Part shown: one piece after another, positions 32,395 through 41,203 of the stretch
Layout: each line of letters begins with the position of its first letter
Position numbering within the stretch: the first letter of the stretch is position 1
From: Actinomadura coerulea
GTDB lineage: Bacteria > Actinomycetota > Actinomycetes > Streptosporangiales > Streptosporangiaceae
Assembly (NCBI RefSeq): GCF_014208105.1
Contig: NZ_JACHMQ010000001.1
Coordinates: 3,844,001-3,908,000 of the forward strand
Direction of reading: 5' to 3'
Length of the DNA stretch: 64,000 nt
Program-made: the position numbers and the translations under genes
The notes under the pieces: model-generated
What the model was told of the DNA's origin: nothing
The model's input: the letters and a program-made list of their open reading frames with translations, nothing else
The model's database searches: none

Positions 32395-33939
32395 ATGCTC
32401 AACCTGTCCGTGCTGCTGGAGGACGCCGCCCGGGAGACGCCCGACCGCGACGCCGTCGTGTTCGGCGACCTCCGGCTCTCCTACTCCTTCCTCGACCAGG
32501 TCGCGAACCAGGTCGCGAACCTGCTGCGCGAGCGCGGCATCGGGCCGGGCGACAAGGTGGCCCTGTCCAGCCCGAACCTCCCGTACTTCCCGATGGTGTA
32601 CTTCGGGGTGCTCAAGGCGGGGGCGGTGGTCGTCCCGCTGAACGTGCTGCTCAAGCCGCGGGAGATCGCCTACCACCTCGGCGACTCGGGCGCCAAGGCC
32701 TTCTTCTGCTTCGAGGGCACGCCGGAGCTGCCGCTGGGCGAGATGGGGCGCGCCGGGTTCGAGCAGGCGGAGGGGTGCGAGCACCTCTTCCTTCTGTCCG
32801 CCGACCCGTCGGCCACCGAGTCCCCGGTCGAGGGGGCGGAGCTGTTCTGGGCCGCGCTCGCCGGGAAGCCGGGCACCTTCGAGACGGCGCGGACCGGGCC
32901 GGGCGACACCGCCGTGATCATCTACACCAGCGGGACCACCGGGCAGCCGAAGGGCGCCGAGCTCACGCACAACAACCTGCTGATGAACGCCATGGTGGAC
33001 GACACGCTCTTCTACCGGACGCTGCACGACACGTCGCTGGTGACGCTGCCGCTGTTCCACATCTTCGGCCAGACGTGCGTGATGAACGTCGGCCTCTACC
33101 GGCGCGCGACGCTCGTCATGCAGGCGAGGTTCGACGCGCGGCAGGCCGTCGAGCTGATGGTCAAGGAGAAGGTGAACATCTTCGCCGGCGTCCCGACGAT
33201 GTACTGGGGCCTGCTGACCGACGAGACCTCCGACGAGGACATCGAGGCGATCCGGGAGAACCTGCGGGTCGCGGTGTCGGGCGGGTCGGCGCTGCCGATG
33301 GAGGTCCTCAAGGGGATCAAGACCAAGTTCGGCGTGGACGTCCTGGAGGGCTACGGCCTTTCGGAGACGTCGCCGGTGGCCTCGTTCAACCGCCCGGACC
33401 GCCCGACCAAGCCCGGCTCGATCGGCCTGCCCGTGTGGGGCGTGGAGATGAAGCTGATCGACGACGACTGGAAGGAGATCGAGGGCGAGGGGCCCGGGGA
33501 GATCGCCGTCCGGGGCCACAACATCATGAAGGGCTACCACGGGCGGCCCGAGGCGACCGAGGCGGCCATCAGGGACGGCTGGTTCCGCACCGGCGACGTG
33601 GCCCGCCGCGACGAGGACGGCTACTACTACATCATCGACCGCTCCAAGGACATGATCATCCGGGGCGGGTACAACGTGTACCCGCGGGAGCTGGAAGAGG
33701 TCCTGATGACCCACCCGGAGGTGTCGCTGGCCGCGGTGGTGGGCGTACCGCACCCCTCGCACGGCGAGGAGGTCAAGGCGTACGTGATCCGCACGCCCGG
33801 CGCCGCCGTGACCGAGGACGAGCTGGTCGCGTGGGGCAAGGAGCAGTTCGCCAACTACAAGTACCCGCGGATCGTCGAGTTCCGCGACGAGCTGCCGATG
33901 ACCGCCACCGGCAAGATCCTCAAGCGCGAGCTGCGCTGA
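32395..33939 (+). CDS. AMP-binding acyl-CoA ligase (FadD-like)
   Basis: A 514-residue class I adenylate-forming enzyme. The P-loop-like A3 motif is IIYTSGTTGQPKGAELTHNN, the A5 region is LEGYGLSETSP, A7 is GWFRTGDVARRDEDGYYYIIDRSKDMII, and the A10 lysine is in PMTATGKILKREL. It activates a carboxylic acid to its CoA thioester via an acyl-AMP; chain length is not deducible but resemblance is to long-chain and CoA ligases of lipid catabolism. GAGGAG precedes the ATG. It may feed the P450, GMC and hydrolase genes downstream, which is inference from position. Confidence 0.88.
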   Translation: MLNLSVLLEDAARETPDRDAVVFGDLRLSYSFLDQVANQVANLLRERGIGPGDKVALSSPNLPYFPMVYFGVLKAGAVVVPLNVLLKPREIAYHLGDSGAKAFFCFEGTPELPLGEMGRAGFEQAEGCEHLFLLSADPSATESPVEGAELFWAALAGKPGTFETARTGPGDTAVIIYTSGTTGQPKGAELTHNNLLMNAMVDDTLFYRTLHDTSLVTLPLFHIFGQTCVMNVGLYRRATLVMQARFDARQAVELMVKEKVNIFAGVPTMYWGLLTDETSDEDIEAIRENLRVAVSGGSALPMEVLKGIKTKFGVDVLEGYGLSETSPVASFNRPDRPTKPGSIGLPVWGVEMKLIDDDWKEIEGEGPGEIAVRGHNIMKGYHGRPEATEAAIRDGWFRTGDVARRDEDGYYYIIDRSKDMIIRGGYNVYPRELEEVLMTHPEVSLAAVVGVPHPSHGEEVKAYVIRTPGAAVTEDELVAWGKEQFANYKYPRIVEFRDELPMTATGKILKRELR

Positions 33940-33960
33940 CCGCGCGCGGGCCCCGGGGCC

Positions 33961-34815
33961 TCAGCGGACGCTGAGGTCCTGGGTCCCGACGACGCGCAGC
34001 AGTTTCATCGCCTCGTGCGAGGGCGTGCCCGGCGTGGTCGTGTAGAGGACGACCCGCTGGTCGCGTTCCGGCACGTGGAGGACGTCGCAGTGCATGTCCA
34101 GCTCGCCGACCACGGGATGCGTCATCAGCTTGCGGCTGCCGCGCCTGATCCCGACCTCGCCCTCCTCCCAGAGCCGGCCGAACAGGGGGCTGCGGGCCGA
34201 CACCTCCGCGACCAGTTCGGCGATGCCGGGGTCGCCCGGATACCGGCCGAACGCCGCCCGCAGGTCGGCCACCAGTCCGCGGGCGAACCGCGTCAGGTAC
34301 TCGTCGGCGCCGTACCGCTCGATGTCGGAGCCGGTGAACAGCCACCGGACGACGTTGCGGTCACGGGGCGCCATCGCGGCGAAGTCGGTCATGAGCGCCG
34401 CCGCGAGCGGGTTCCAGGCGATGATGTCCTGCCGGGCGCTCAGCACGTAGGCGGGGGTGTCGTCCAGCCGTTCGAGCAGGTGGATGATGCCCGGCGGAAC
34501 GTCCTGCGAAGGGCCGCTCGGCGGTTCCGGCGCCTCGCCGGCGAGGCCGTGGAGGTAGGCGCGCTCATCGTCGGTCAGCCTCAGCGCGCGCGCCAGCGCA
34601 CCGAGGATCTGCCTGGACGGGCGAGGCCCGCGTCCCTGCTCCAGCCGGATGTAGTAGTCCACCGACATCCCGGCCAGTCGCGCGACCTCTTCCCGGCGCA
34701 GGCCGGGGGTTCGGCGGCGCGTCCCTCCCGGGAGCCCGACGTCGGCGGGCTGGATGCGGGCCCGCCGGGAACGCAGGAACGCCGCCATCTCCTGTCTGTC
34801 CATGTCCTCCAGCAT
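33961..34815 (-). CDS. XRE-family regulator with MmyB-like ligand domain
   Basis: 284 residues. The N-terminal HTH (RSRRARIQPADVGLPGGTRRRTPGLRREEVARLAGMSVDYYIRLEQGRGPRPSRQIL) is followed by an MmyB-like PAS-type domain (~105-280: AYVLSARQDIIAWNPLAAALM, GDPGIAELVAEVSARSPLFGRLWEEGEV, TPGTPSHEAMKLL). This is the large actinobacterial class beside short-chain dehydrogenases and transporters; some bind fatty acids. It diverges from an SDR gene, with a perfect dyad between them. The start could also be the fifth codon (MDRQEM). Confidence 0.86.
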   Translation of the reverse strand: MLEDMDRQEMAAFLRSRRARIQPADVGLPGGTRRRTPGLRREEVARLAGMSVDYYIRLEQGRGPRPSRQILGALARALRLTDDERAYLHGLAGEAPEPPSGPSQDVPPGIIHLLERLDDTPAYVLSARQDIIAWNPLAAALMTDFAAMAPRDRNVVRWLFTGSDIERYGADEYLTRFARGLVADLRAAFGRYPGDPGIAELVAEVSARSPLFGRLWEEGEVGIRRGSRKLMTHPVVGELDMHCDVLHVPERDQRVVLYTTTPGTPSHEAMKLLRVVGTQDLSVR

Positions 34816-34854
34816 GTCCGATACGCCGGAGCGGCGGCCGGGTCGAGGGTGGTA

Positions 34855-34876
34855 CGGCCGATCCCAGCTTCGGCCG
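34855..34876. promoter_or_regulatory. Operator candidate between XRE regulator and SDR
   Basis: A perfect dyad CGGCCGA, 8 nt, TCGGCCG in the 102-bp divergent region; it lies 42 bp before the SDR ATG at 34918. Confidence 0.5.
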
Positions 34877-34917
34877 GTCTCTCCTCAGCCCGGACGCCGC
34901 CGGTGAACCTGGACGGC

Positions 34918-35649
34918 ATGACGACACAGATCGCACTCATCACCGGAGCCAACAAGGGCATCGGCTTCGAGACGGCCCGCGTCCTCGGCCGCGACGGCGC
35001 CACCGTCCTGCTCGGGGCGCGTTCGGCCGAGCGCGGCGGGCCGGCCGCCGCCGCGCTCGCCGCCGAGGGGCTCGACGCCCGTTTCGTCCGGCTGGACGTC
35101 ACCGACGCCGACACCGTCGAGGCCGCCGCCAAGTGGATCGACGCCGAGTTCGGCCGGCTCGACATCCTGGTCAACAACGCCGGGATCACCACGACGGGAG
35201 CCACCGGCTTCCCGCCGAGCCGGACGGCGCCGGACCTGGTCCGGACCGCGTTCGAGACCAACGTGTTCGGCGTCGTCGCGGTCACCAACGCGATGCTCCC
35301 GCTGCTGCGCCGCTCCCCGGCCGGGCGGATCGTCAACGTCTCCAGCGAGCTCGGCTCGCTGACGTTGCACGGCGACCCGTCCAGCCCGGTGCACGGTGTC
35401 AACCTGCTGCCGTACAACGCGTCCAAGTCGGCGCTGAACGCCGTCACCGTCGCCTACGCCAAGGAGCTGGCCGGCACCTCGGTCACGGTGAACGCCGCCA
35501 CGCCCGGGTACTGCGCGACGGATCTCAACGACCACGCCGGGCACCGGACGCCGGAGCAGGGGGCGTCCGTGATCGCCGGGGTGGCCCTCCTCGGCGACGG
35601 CGGCCCGACCGGCGCGTTCCTCGCCGAGGACGGCCCCCTGCCCTGGTAG
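34918..35649 (+). CDS. Short-chain dehydrogenase/reductase (SDR)
   Basis: 243 residues of a classical SDR. The cofactor loop is TGANKGIG (residues 9-16), LVNNAGI follows, then the catalytic Ser (NVSSELGSL) and the YNASK motif with Tyr and Lys. The C-terminal PGYCATDLND and the final GAFLAEDGPLPW match the plant carbonyl reductase-like branch that is typically next to MmyB-type regulators. It probably reduces a carbonyl substrate with NADPH. No strong ribosome site precedes the ATG; a GTG 15 bp upstream is an alternative start. Confidence 0.88.
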   Translation: MTTQIALITGANKGIGFETARVLGRDGATVLLGARSAERGGPAAAALAAEGLDARFVRLDVTDADTVEAAAKWIDAEFGRLDILVNNAGITTTGATGFPPSRTAPDLVRTAFETNVFGVVAVTNAMLPLLRRSPAGRIVNVSSELGSLTLHGDPSSPVHGVNLLPYNASKSALNAVTVAYAKELAGTSVTVNAATPGYCATDLNDHAGHRTPEQGASVIAGVALLGDGGPTGAFLAEDGPLPW

Positions 35650-35656
35650 TCCGGGC

Positions 35657-36904
35657 TCAGATCGTGTAGGGCAGGCGCTTGATCCCGTTGATGAAGTTGG
35701 ACTCCAGGCGGTCGGGGTCGCCGGAGGCGCGGAGGGCGGGCGTGCGGCGCAGCAGTTCGCGGAACATCACGGTGATCTCGCGCCTGGCCAGGTGCGCGCC
35801 GAGGCAGAAGTGCGGCCCGGGCCCGCCGAAGCCGACGTGCGGGTTCGGGTCGCGCAGGATGTCGAACCGCTCCGGGTCGGTGAAGACCGACTCGTCCCGG
35901 TTGGCGGACCAGTAGTAGAGGACGAGCTTGTCGCCCTCCTTGATCTCGTGCTCGTTCAGCACGGTGTCGCGGGTCGCGGTCCTGCGCATCCAGATGACCG
36001 GCGAGACGTACCGGACGATCTCCTCGACCGCGCCGGGCATGCGGCCGTCGAAGTCCTCGGTGAGCAGGGCCCGCTGGCCGGGGTTGCGGGTGAACAGGTC
36101 GAGGCCGTGCGCGATCGCGTTGCGGGTGGTCTCGTTGCCGGCGACGACCAGCAGGATGAAGAACGAGCCGAGCTCCTGGTCGGTGAGCGACTCGCCGTCG
36201 AGGTTGGCGTTCACCAGGGCGGAGGTGAGGTCGTCGGTGGGGTTCGCGCGGCGCTGCCGCCCGAGGTCCTCGACGAGGCCGCGCAGCGTCTCCCCGGCGC
36301 CGAGCAGGGCCATCGCCATCTGCTCCGGCTCCGCCGTCGGGATGAACTCGGGGTCGTTGCCCGCGAGGATGACGTTCGTGGCGTCCAGGACGGTCCTGTA
36401 CTGGTCCTCGGCGATGCCCATCATGTCGCAGATGATCTTCAGGGGGAGCCGGGCGGCGACGTCGGCGACGAAGTCGCCCGTGCCGCCGCCCGCCGCCACG
36501 TTCTCGACGATCTGGCCCGCGACCGCCTCGACCCGGTCCTCGAACCGCTGGATCATGCGCGGGGAGAACGCCCGGGACACGATCCGCCTGATCTTGGCGT
36601 GCCGGGGGTCGTCCATGCTGATCATCGAGCCGAAGTACTCGTGCATGTCGCCCGGCATGTCCGGGATGCTGATGGCCCCCCGGCCGGAGCAGAAGTCCTG
36701 CGGGCGGCGGGACGCCTCGACGACGTCGGCGTGCCGCGTCAGCGCGTAGTAGCCGGGGCCCTGCGGCGCGATGACGATGTCCGGCTCCTCGTAGCGGATG
36801 AGGCCGGCGTGCCAGCGCAGCGCCTTGAAGGCCTCGTGCCGGTAGTCGTGCGGCCGCCGCCAGAACTCCCAGTCCGTCAGGTTGATGTCGTCGACCTTGA
36901 GCAC
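35657..36904 (-). CDS. Cytochrome P450 (CYP124/125/142-like)
   Basis: A 415-residue soluble bacterial P450. The I-helix oxygen groove is VVAGNETTRNAIAHG, the K-helix ExxR is EEIVRY, and the heme Cys sits in FGGPGPHFCLGAHLARRE. The N-terminus (INLTDWEFWRRPHDYRHEAFKALR) resembles mycobacterial CYP124/125/142, which hydroxylate sterol side chains and branched lipids. It needs a ferredoxin and reductase; none is encoded here. The start is GTG 36904 with a weak GAGG upstream. It is convergent with the SDR and downstream of the transaminase on the same strand. Confidence 0.88.
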   Translation of the reverse strand: MLKVDDINLTDWEFWRRPHDYRHEAFKALRWHAGLIRYEEPDIVIAPQGPGYYALTRHADVVEASRRPQDFCSGRGAISIPDMPGDMHEYFGSMISMDDPRHAKIRRIVSRAFSPRMIQRFEDRVEAVAGQIVENVAAGGGTGDFVADVAARLPLKIICDMMGIAEDQYRTVLDATNVILAGNDPEFIPTAEPEQMAMALLGAGETLRGLVEDLGRQRRANPTDDLTSALVNANLDGESLTDQELGSFFILLVVAGNETTRNAIAHGLDLFTRNPGQRALLTEDFDGRMPGAVEEIVRYVSPVIWMRRTATRDTVLNEHEIKEGDKLVLYYWSANRDESVFTDPERFDILRDPNPHVGFGGPGPHFCLGAHLARREITVMFRELLRRTPALRASGDPDRLESNFINGIKRLPYTI

Positions 36905-37051
36905 GCGCCCACCACCTCGTCACGTCCGAACCCAATTCGGTTTACATGCACCCTCTCAAAGTAAAGATGCAAGCGCACACTGATCGGCCGGGTGACGCGC
37001 CTCACATCAGCCCGCCGGGGCCGCGGCGCGCCCGCGCCCCCGGCGGCCGGG

Positions 37052-38446
37052 TCACAACCGCGTCCAGGCCTCCTGGAGGACGGAGCGCAGGATCTGCTCG
37101 ATCTCGTCGAAGTGCCCCTGGTCGCAGATCAGCGGCGGCGCCAGCTGGACGACGGGGTCGCCGCGGTCGTCGGCCCGGCAGTACAGGCCCGCCTCGTAGA
37201 GGGCCTTGTCGAGGAACCCGCGCAGCAGGCGCTCGGACTCCTCGTCGTCGAACGTCTCCCGCGTGTCCTGGTCCTTCACCAGCTCGATGCCGTAGAAGTA
37301 GCCGTCACCGCGCACGTCCCCGACGATCGGCAGGTCGCGCAGCCGCTCCAGCGTGCTCCGGAACGCGTCCCGGTTGCGCAGGACATGCCCGGTCAGGTCC
37401 TCGCGCTCGAACAGGTCGAGGTTGGCCAGCGCCACCGCCGCCGACACCGGGTGCCCGCCGAACGTGTAGCCGTGCGCGAACATCTCCGTCCCGCCCCTGA
37501 ACGGCTCGAACAGGCGGTCCGCCACGAGCATCCCGCCGAGCGGCGCGTATCCCGACGTCACGCCCTTGGCGAAGGTGATGACGTCCGGCGCGTAGCCGAA
37601 CCGCTGCGCGCCGAACATCGTGCCGAGGCGGCCGAACGCGCAGATCACCTCGTCCGACACCAGCAGGACGTCGTGCCGGTCGCAGATCTCGCGGACGCGC
37701 TGGAAGTAGCCCGGCGGCGGCGGGAAGCAGCCGCCGGCGTTCTGCACCGGCTCCAGGAACACGGCGGCGACGGTGTCGGCGCCCTCGAACTCGATGACCT
37801 CCTCGATCCGGTCGGCGGCCCACCGGCCGAACGCCTCGGGGTCGTCGCGGTGCTCGGCGGCCCGGTAGATGTTGGTGTTGGGCACCCGGAAGCCGCTCGG
37901 CACCAGCGGCTCGTACGGCGCCTTCAGGCCGGGCAGGCCCGTGATCGACAGCGCGCCGTGCGGGGTGCCGTGGTAGGCGACGGCCCGGCTGATCACCTTG
38001 TGCTTGCCGGGCTTGCCGGTGAGCTTGAAGTAGTGCTTGGCGAGCTTCCACGCGCTCTCGACCGCGTCGCCGCCGCCGGTGGTGAAGAAGACGCGGTTCA
38101 GGTCGCCGGGGGCGAGGGCGGCGAGCCGCTCGGCCAGCTCGACGGCCTTCGGGTGCGCGTAGGACCAGATCGGGAAGTAGGCCAGCTCGGCGGCCTGCTT
38201 GGCGGCGGCCTGCGCCAGCTCCTCGCGCCCGTGCCCGGCCTGGACGGTGAAGAGCCCGGCGAGGCCGTCCAGGTAGCGGCGGCCGGCCGAGTCGTAGACG
38301 TAGGGGCCCTCGCCCCGGACGATCACCGGGATCTCGCCGCCGCCCCCGGCCGCCGAGTGCCGCGCGAAGTGCATCCACAGATGGTCGCGCGCCGCCCTCT
38401 GCATCGCGTCGTGCTGCTGGCTGGTCACGTCCGACTCCGTCATCAC
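37052..38446 (-). CDS. Class III aminotransferase (omega-transaminase type)
   Basis: A 464-residue PLP enzyme. The acceptor loop is FFTTGGGDAVESAWKLAKHYFKLTGKPGKHKVISRAVAYHGTPHGALS, the cofactor Asp is in LLVSDEVICAFGR, and the Schiff-base Lys is in ITFAKGVTSGYAPLGG. Family members transfer amino groups between diamines, omega-amino acids or aspartate and a keto acid; the substrate here is unknown. It begins with tandem ATG codons (38446 or 38443). It is separated from the P450 by 147 bp and diverges from the hydrolase gene over 159 bp that are locally AT-rich. Confidence 0.85.
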   Translation of the reverse strand: MMTESDVTSQQHDAMQRAARDHLWMHFARHSAAGGGGEIPVIVRGEGPYVYDSAGRRYLDGLAGLFTVQAGHGREELAQAAAKQAAELAYFPIWSYAHPKAVELAERLAALAPGDLNRVFFTTGGGDAVESAWKLAKHYFKLTGKPGKHKVISRAVAYHGTPHGALSITGLPGLKAPYEPLVPSGFRVPNTNIYRAAEHRDDPEAFGRWAADRIEEVIEFEGADTVAAVFLEPVQNAGGCFPPPPGYFQRVREICDRHDVLLVSDEVICAFGRLGTMFGAQRFGYAPDVITFAKGVTSGYAPLGGMLVADRLFEPFRGGTEMFAHGYTFGGHPVSAAVALANLDLFEREDLTGHVLRNRDAFRSTLERLRDLPIVGDVRGDGYFYGIELVKDQDTRETFDDEESERLLRGFLDKALYEAGLYCRADDRGDPVVQLAPPLICDQGHFDEIEQILRSVLQEAWTRL

Positions 38447-38605
38447 GATTCCCTCGGTGCGATTGATCCAGTTGCCTTGATGCTATATGACTACGGAATC
38501 CGCTGTAAATACATGATGATACGCCGATATCCGAAGACGGATGGCCCCGCTGGTCCGGCGCCGCGGAGCCGCGGGTACCGTTCGCCGCGAACCGAGGAGG
38601 CGCAC

Positions 38606-39487
38606 ATGGGCGACATCACGACCGGATCGGTCAACGCGAACGGGCTCGACTTCGGATACCTCACCGCCGGCCCCCAGGACGGGCCCCTGGCGCTGCTGCT
38701 GCACGGCTTCCCCGACTCCCCGCACACCTGGCGGCACCTCATGCCGGAGCTGGCCGCCGCCGGCTACCGCGCCGTGGCGCCCTTCATGCGCGGCTACGCC
38801 CCCACGTCCGTCCCCGCGGACGGCGCGTACCAGGGCGGCGCCCTCACCGCCGACGCCATCGCCCTGCACGAGGCGCTCGGCGGCGGCCCCGACGCGGTTC
38901 TCGTCGGCCACGACTGGGGCGCCTTCGCCACCTACGGCGCCGCCAACGCCGCTCCCGACCGCTGGCGCAAGGCGGTCGCCATGTCCGTCCCGCCCATCTC
39001 GGTGCTGACGACCGCGTTCTTCGACTACGAGCAGCTCAAGCGCTCCTTCTACATCTTCGTCTTCCAGACGCCGCTCGCCGAGCCGGCGTTCGGCCGCGCG
39101 TTCGTCGAAGGTCTGTGGCGCGACTGGTCGCCCGACGACGGCCGTGACCGGTCCGGCGACGTCGACCGCGTGATGGAGTGCCTCGGCGCGCCGGACAACG
39201 CCGCGGCGGCGATCGGGTACTACCGCGCCATGCTCGACCCGTCCCGGCACATCGACCGGTACGCGGCCGAGCAGCAGGCGACCACCGCCACGGGCGAGCG
39301 CCCCGTGCTCTATCTGCACGGCGCCGAGGACGGCTGCCTCACCGCGGACGCGGTGGACCTCGACGCCGTCCGGGCCGCCCTCCCGCCGGGGTCGCGGGCC
39401 GAGCGGATCGGCGGCGCCGGCCACTTCCTCCAGCTGGACCGCCCCGCCGAGGTGAACGAGCGCGTCCTCAGCTGGCTGGCGTCCTGA
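38606..39487 (+). CDS. Alpha/beta hydrolase, epoxide hydrolase-like
   Basis: 293 residues with an alpha/beta hydrolase fold: LLLHGFPDSPHTWRHLMPELAAAGYRAVAPFMRGY matches the HGxP oxyanion stretch and Arg-Gly-Tyr of epoxide hydrolases, and the nucleophile elbow is VGHDWGAFA, an Asp as in epoxide hydrolases and dehalogenases. The cap covers ~140-220; the final His is in GAGHFLQLDRP. Hydrolysis of an epoxide or haloalkane is likely. The ATG at 38606 is fixed by GAGGAGG just upstream. Its stop overlaps the convergent GMC gene by 20 bp. Confidence 0.86.
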   Translation: MGDITTGSVNANGLDFGYLTAGPQDGPLALLLHGFPDSPHTWRHLMPELAAAGYRAVAPFMRGYAPTSVPADGAYQGGALTADAIALHEALGGGPDAVLVGHDWGAFATYGAANAAPDRWRKAVAMSVPPISVLTTAFFDYEQLKRSFYIFVFQTPLAEPAFGRAFVEGLWRDWSPDDGRDRSGDVDRVMECLGAPDNAAAAIGYYRAMLDPSRHIDRYAAEQQATTATGERPVLYLHGAEDGCLTADAVDLDAVRAALPPGSRAERIGGAGHFLQLDRPAEVNERVLSWLAS

Positions 39488-41024
39488 TCAGGTCGGCGGC
39501 CTTCTCGCCGATCATGATGGCGGGGGCGCCCGTGTGGCCCCGGGTGATCTCCGGCAGGACCGACACGTCCGCGACGCGAAGGCCCTCGACGCCTCGGACG
39601 CGCAGGTCCGGGTCGACGACCGAGCCGGCGTCGGTGCCCATCCGGCACGTGCCGGTCGGGTGGTAGAGCGTCTCGGAGTGCCCCCGGACGTAGGCGGCCA
39701 GCGCCTCCTCGTCGTCCGCCCCCGCGTAGGGCTCCATGACGTCGCCGACGTAGGGCCTGAGCGCGTCGGCGGCCAACAGCTCCTCCGCGCGCCGGACGCC
39801 GTGCATCAGGCGCCGCAGGTCGCTCTCCTCCGTCAGGTAGCCGGGGTCGATCACCGGCGGGGCCGCCGGGTCGGCCGAGGCGAGCGAGACGCGCCCGGAC
39901 GACTCGGGCCGCAGCAGCACGACGCCGAGCGTCACGCCGTGCTCGGTCGGCGGCGTGAGCCCGTGCGCGACGTAGGGGGCCGGCGCGAAGATCAGTTCGA
40001 GGTCGGGGGCGTGCAGGGCGGGGGCGCTCTTGGTGAAGACGACCGCCTCGCCGACGTTGGAGGTGAACGGCCCGCGCCGCGCGAGCAGGTAGCGGGCGAT
40101 GTTCGGCAGCGACTCCGCGCCCGCGAGCGTGACCTTCATGGGGCAGTGCCGGACGACGCCGACCGACAGGTGGTCCTGGAGGTGGCGCCCCACCTCGGGT
40201 GACTCCACGACCGGCTCCACGCCGGCGCTCCGCAGGTGCTCGGGGTCGCCGACGCCGGACAGCATCAGCAGGTGCGGCGACCCGACCGCGCCCGCGGCCA
40301 GGACGACCTCGCGGCGCGCCGTGACGCGCTCGCCGCCGTACTCCACGCCGGTCGCGCGGCCGTCCTCGATCAGGATCCGCGACACCTGCGCGCCGGTCAC
40401 GACGGTCAGGTTGGGGCGCCCCCGCGCGGGGCGAAGGTAGGCGTCGGCCGCGCTGCACCGCCTGCCGCGCCGCTGGCTGACCGGCGTGAGCGCGTACCCC
40501 TCGTTGGACGGGCCGTTCAGCTCGGGCAGCCTGTTGAGGCCGGCGGCGGCGCACGCCTCCAGGAACGCCCGCGTCGTCACGTTCGGGCTGCGCTGCTCGG
40601 AGATCGTGACCGGGCCGGACGTGCCGTACACGTCGCCCCTGTTGCTGCCGACGCGCCCCTCCACGCGCTTGAAGTACGGGACGACGTCCTCGTACGACCA
40701 GCCGGGAACGTCCCAGTCGTCGTAGTCGTCGTAGTGGCCGCGCACCCACATCATCGCGTTCAGCGAGGACGATCCGCCGAGCATCCGCCCCCGCGGCCAG
40801 TACAGCTCGCGCCCGGCCAGCTCGGGCTGCGCTGCGGTGCTGTAGTCCCAGTCACACTCGGTCTTGAAGAGCTTCGGGAACGCGGCCGGGATGTGGATCT
40901 CGTTCCTGTCGTCCGGGCCGCCCGCCTCCAGGAGGGCGACGGTGACGGAGTCGTCCTCGGAGAGGCGAGCGGCCAGCGCGCACCCCGCGGACCCGGCGCC
41001 GACGATGACATAGTCGTGTTCCAT
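39468..41024 (-). CDS. GMC family FAD-dependent oxidoreductase
   Basis: A 518-residue glucose-methanol-choline oxidoreductase. The N-terminal Rossmann loop is IVGAGSAGCALAARLSEDD (from residue 8), the GMC signature 1 is PRGRMLGGSSSLNAMMWVRG, and signature 2 is the ILIEDGRATGV to LAAGAVGSPHLLMLSGVGD stretch. The catalytic His pair lies near SETLYHPTGTCRMG and TRGHTGAPAIMIGE. It resembles choline dehydrogenase/alcohol dehydrogenase AlkJ types that oxidise primary alcohols. In this neighbourhood (P450, hydrolase, acyl-CoA ligase) a role in alcohol oxidation after hydroxylation is plausible but not shown. Confidence 0.9.
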   Translation of the reverse strand: MEHDYVIVGAGSAGCALAARLSEDDSVTVALLEAGGPDDRNEIHIPAAFPKLFKTECDWDYSTAAQPELAGRELYWPRGRMLGGSSSLNAMMWVRGHYDDYDDWDVPGWSYEDVVPYFKRVEGRVGSNRGDVYGTSGPVTISEQRSPNVTTRAFLEACAAAGLNRLPELNGPSNEGYALTPVSQRRGRRCSAADAYLRPARGRPNLTVVTGAQVSRILIEDGRATGVEYGGERVTARREVVLAAGAVGSPHLLMLSGVGDPEHLRSAGVEPVVESPEVGRHLQDHLSVGVVRHCPMKVTLAGAESLPNIARYLLARRGPFTSNVGEAVVFTKSAPALHAPDLELIFAPAPYVAHGLTPPTEHGVTLGVVLLRPESSGRVSLASADPAAPPVIDPGYLTEESDLRRLMHGVRRAEELLAADALRPYVGDVMEPYAGADDEEALAAYVRGHSETLYHPTGTCRMGTDAGSVVDPDLRVRGVEGLRVADVSVLPEITRGHTGAPAIMIGEKAADLIRTPAS

Positions 41025-41203
41025 GGGGGGCTCCCACTCTCCACGGGCCGCGGCACGGCCCGTTCTTCCCCCGGACTTACCACCGGGAGGGCGGGCCCGT
41101 CCATGCGTGCGGAGCGGTTTCGCAAGTCCGGGCGCCGGCGGAACCCGGATCGGGCGCGCAGCGTCGATCCCGTGAACCTGTGATCACTCAAAGGGGGCGT
41201 GCG

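Noticed and set aside
36941..36965. TTTAC-N15-GTAAA dyad upstream of the P450 gene
   Set aside because: Arms of 5 bp with a long spacer in an AT-rich patch are weak; no adjacent regulator.
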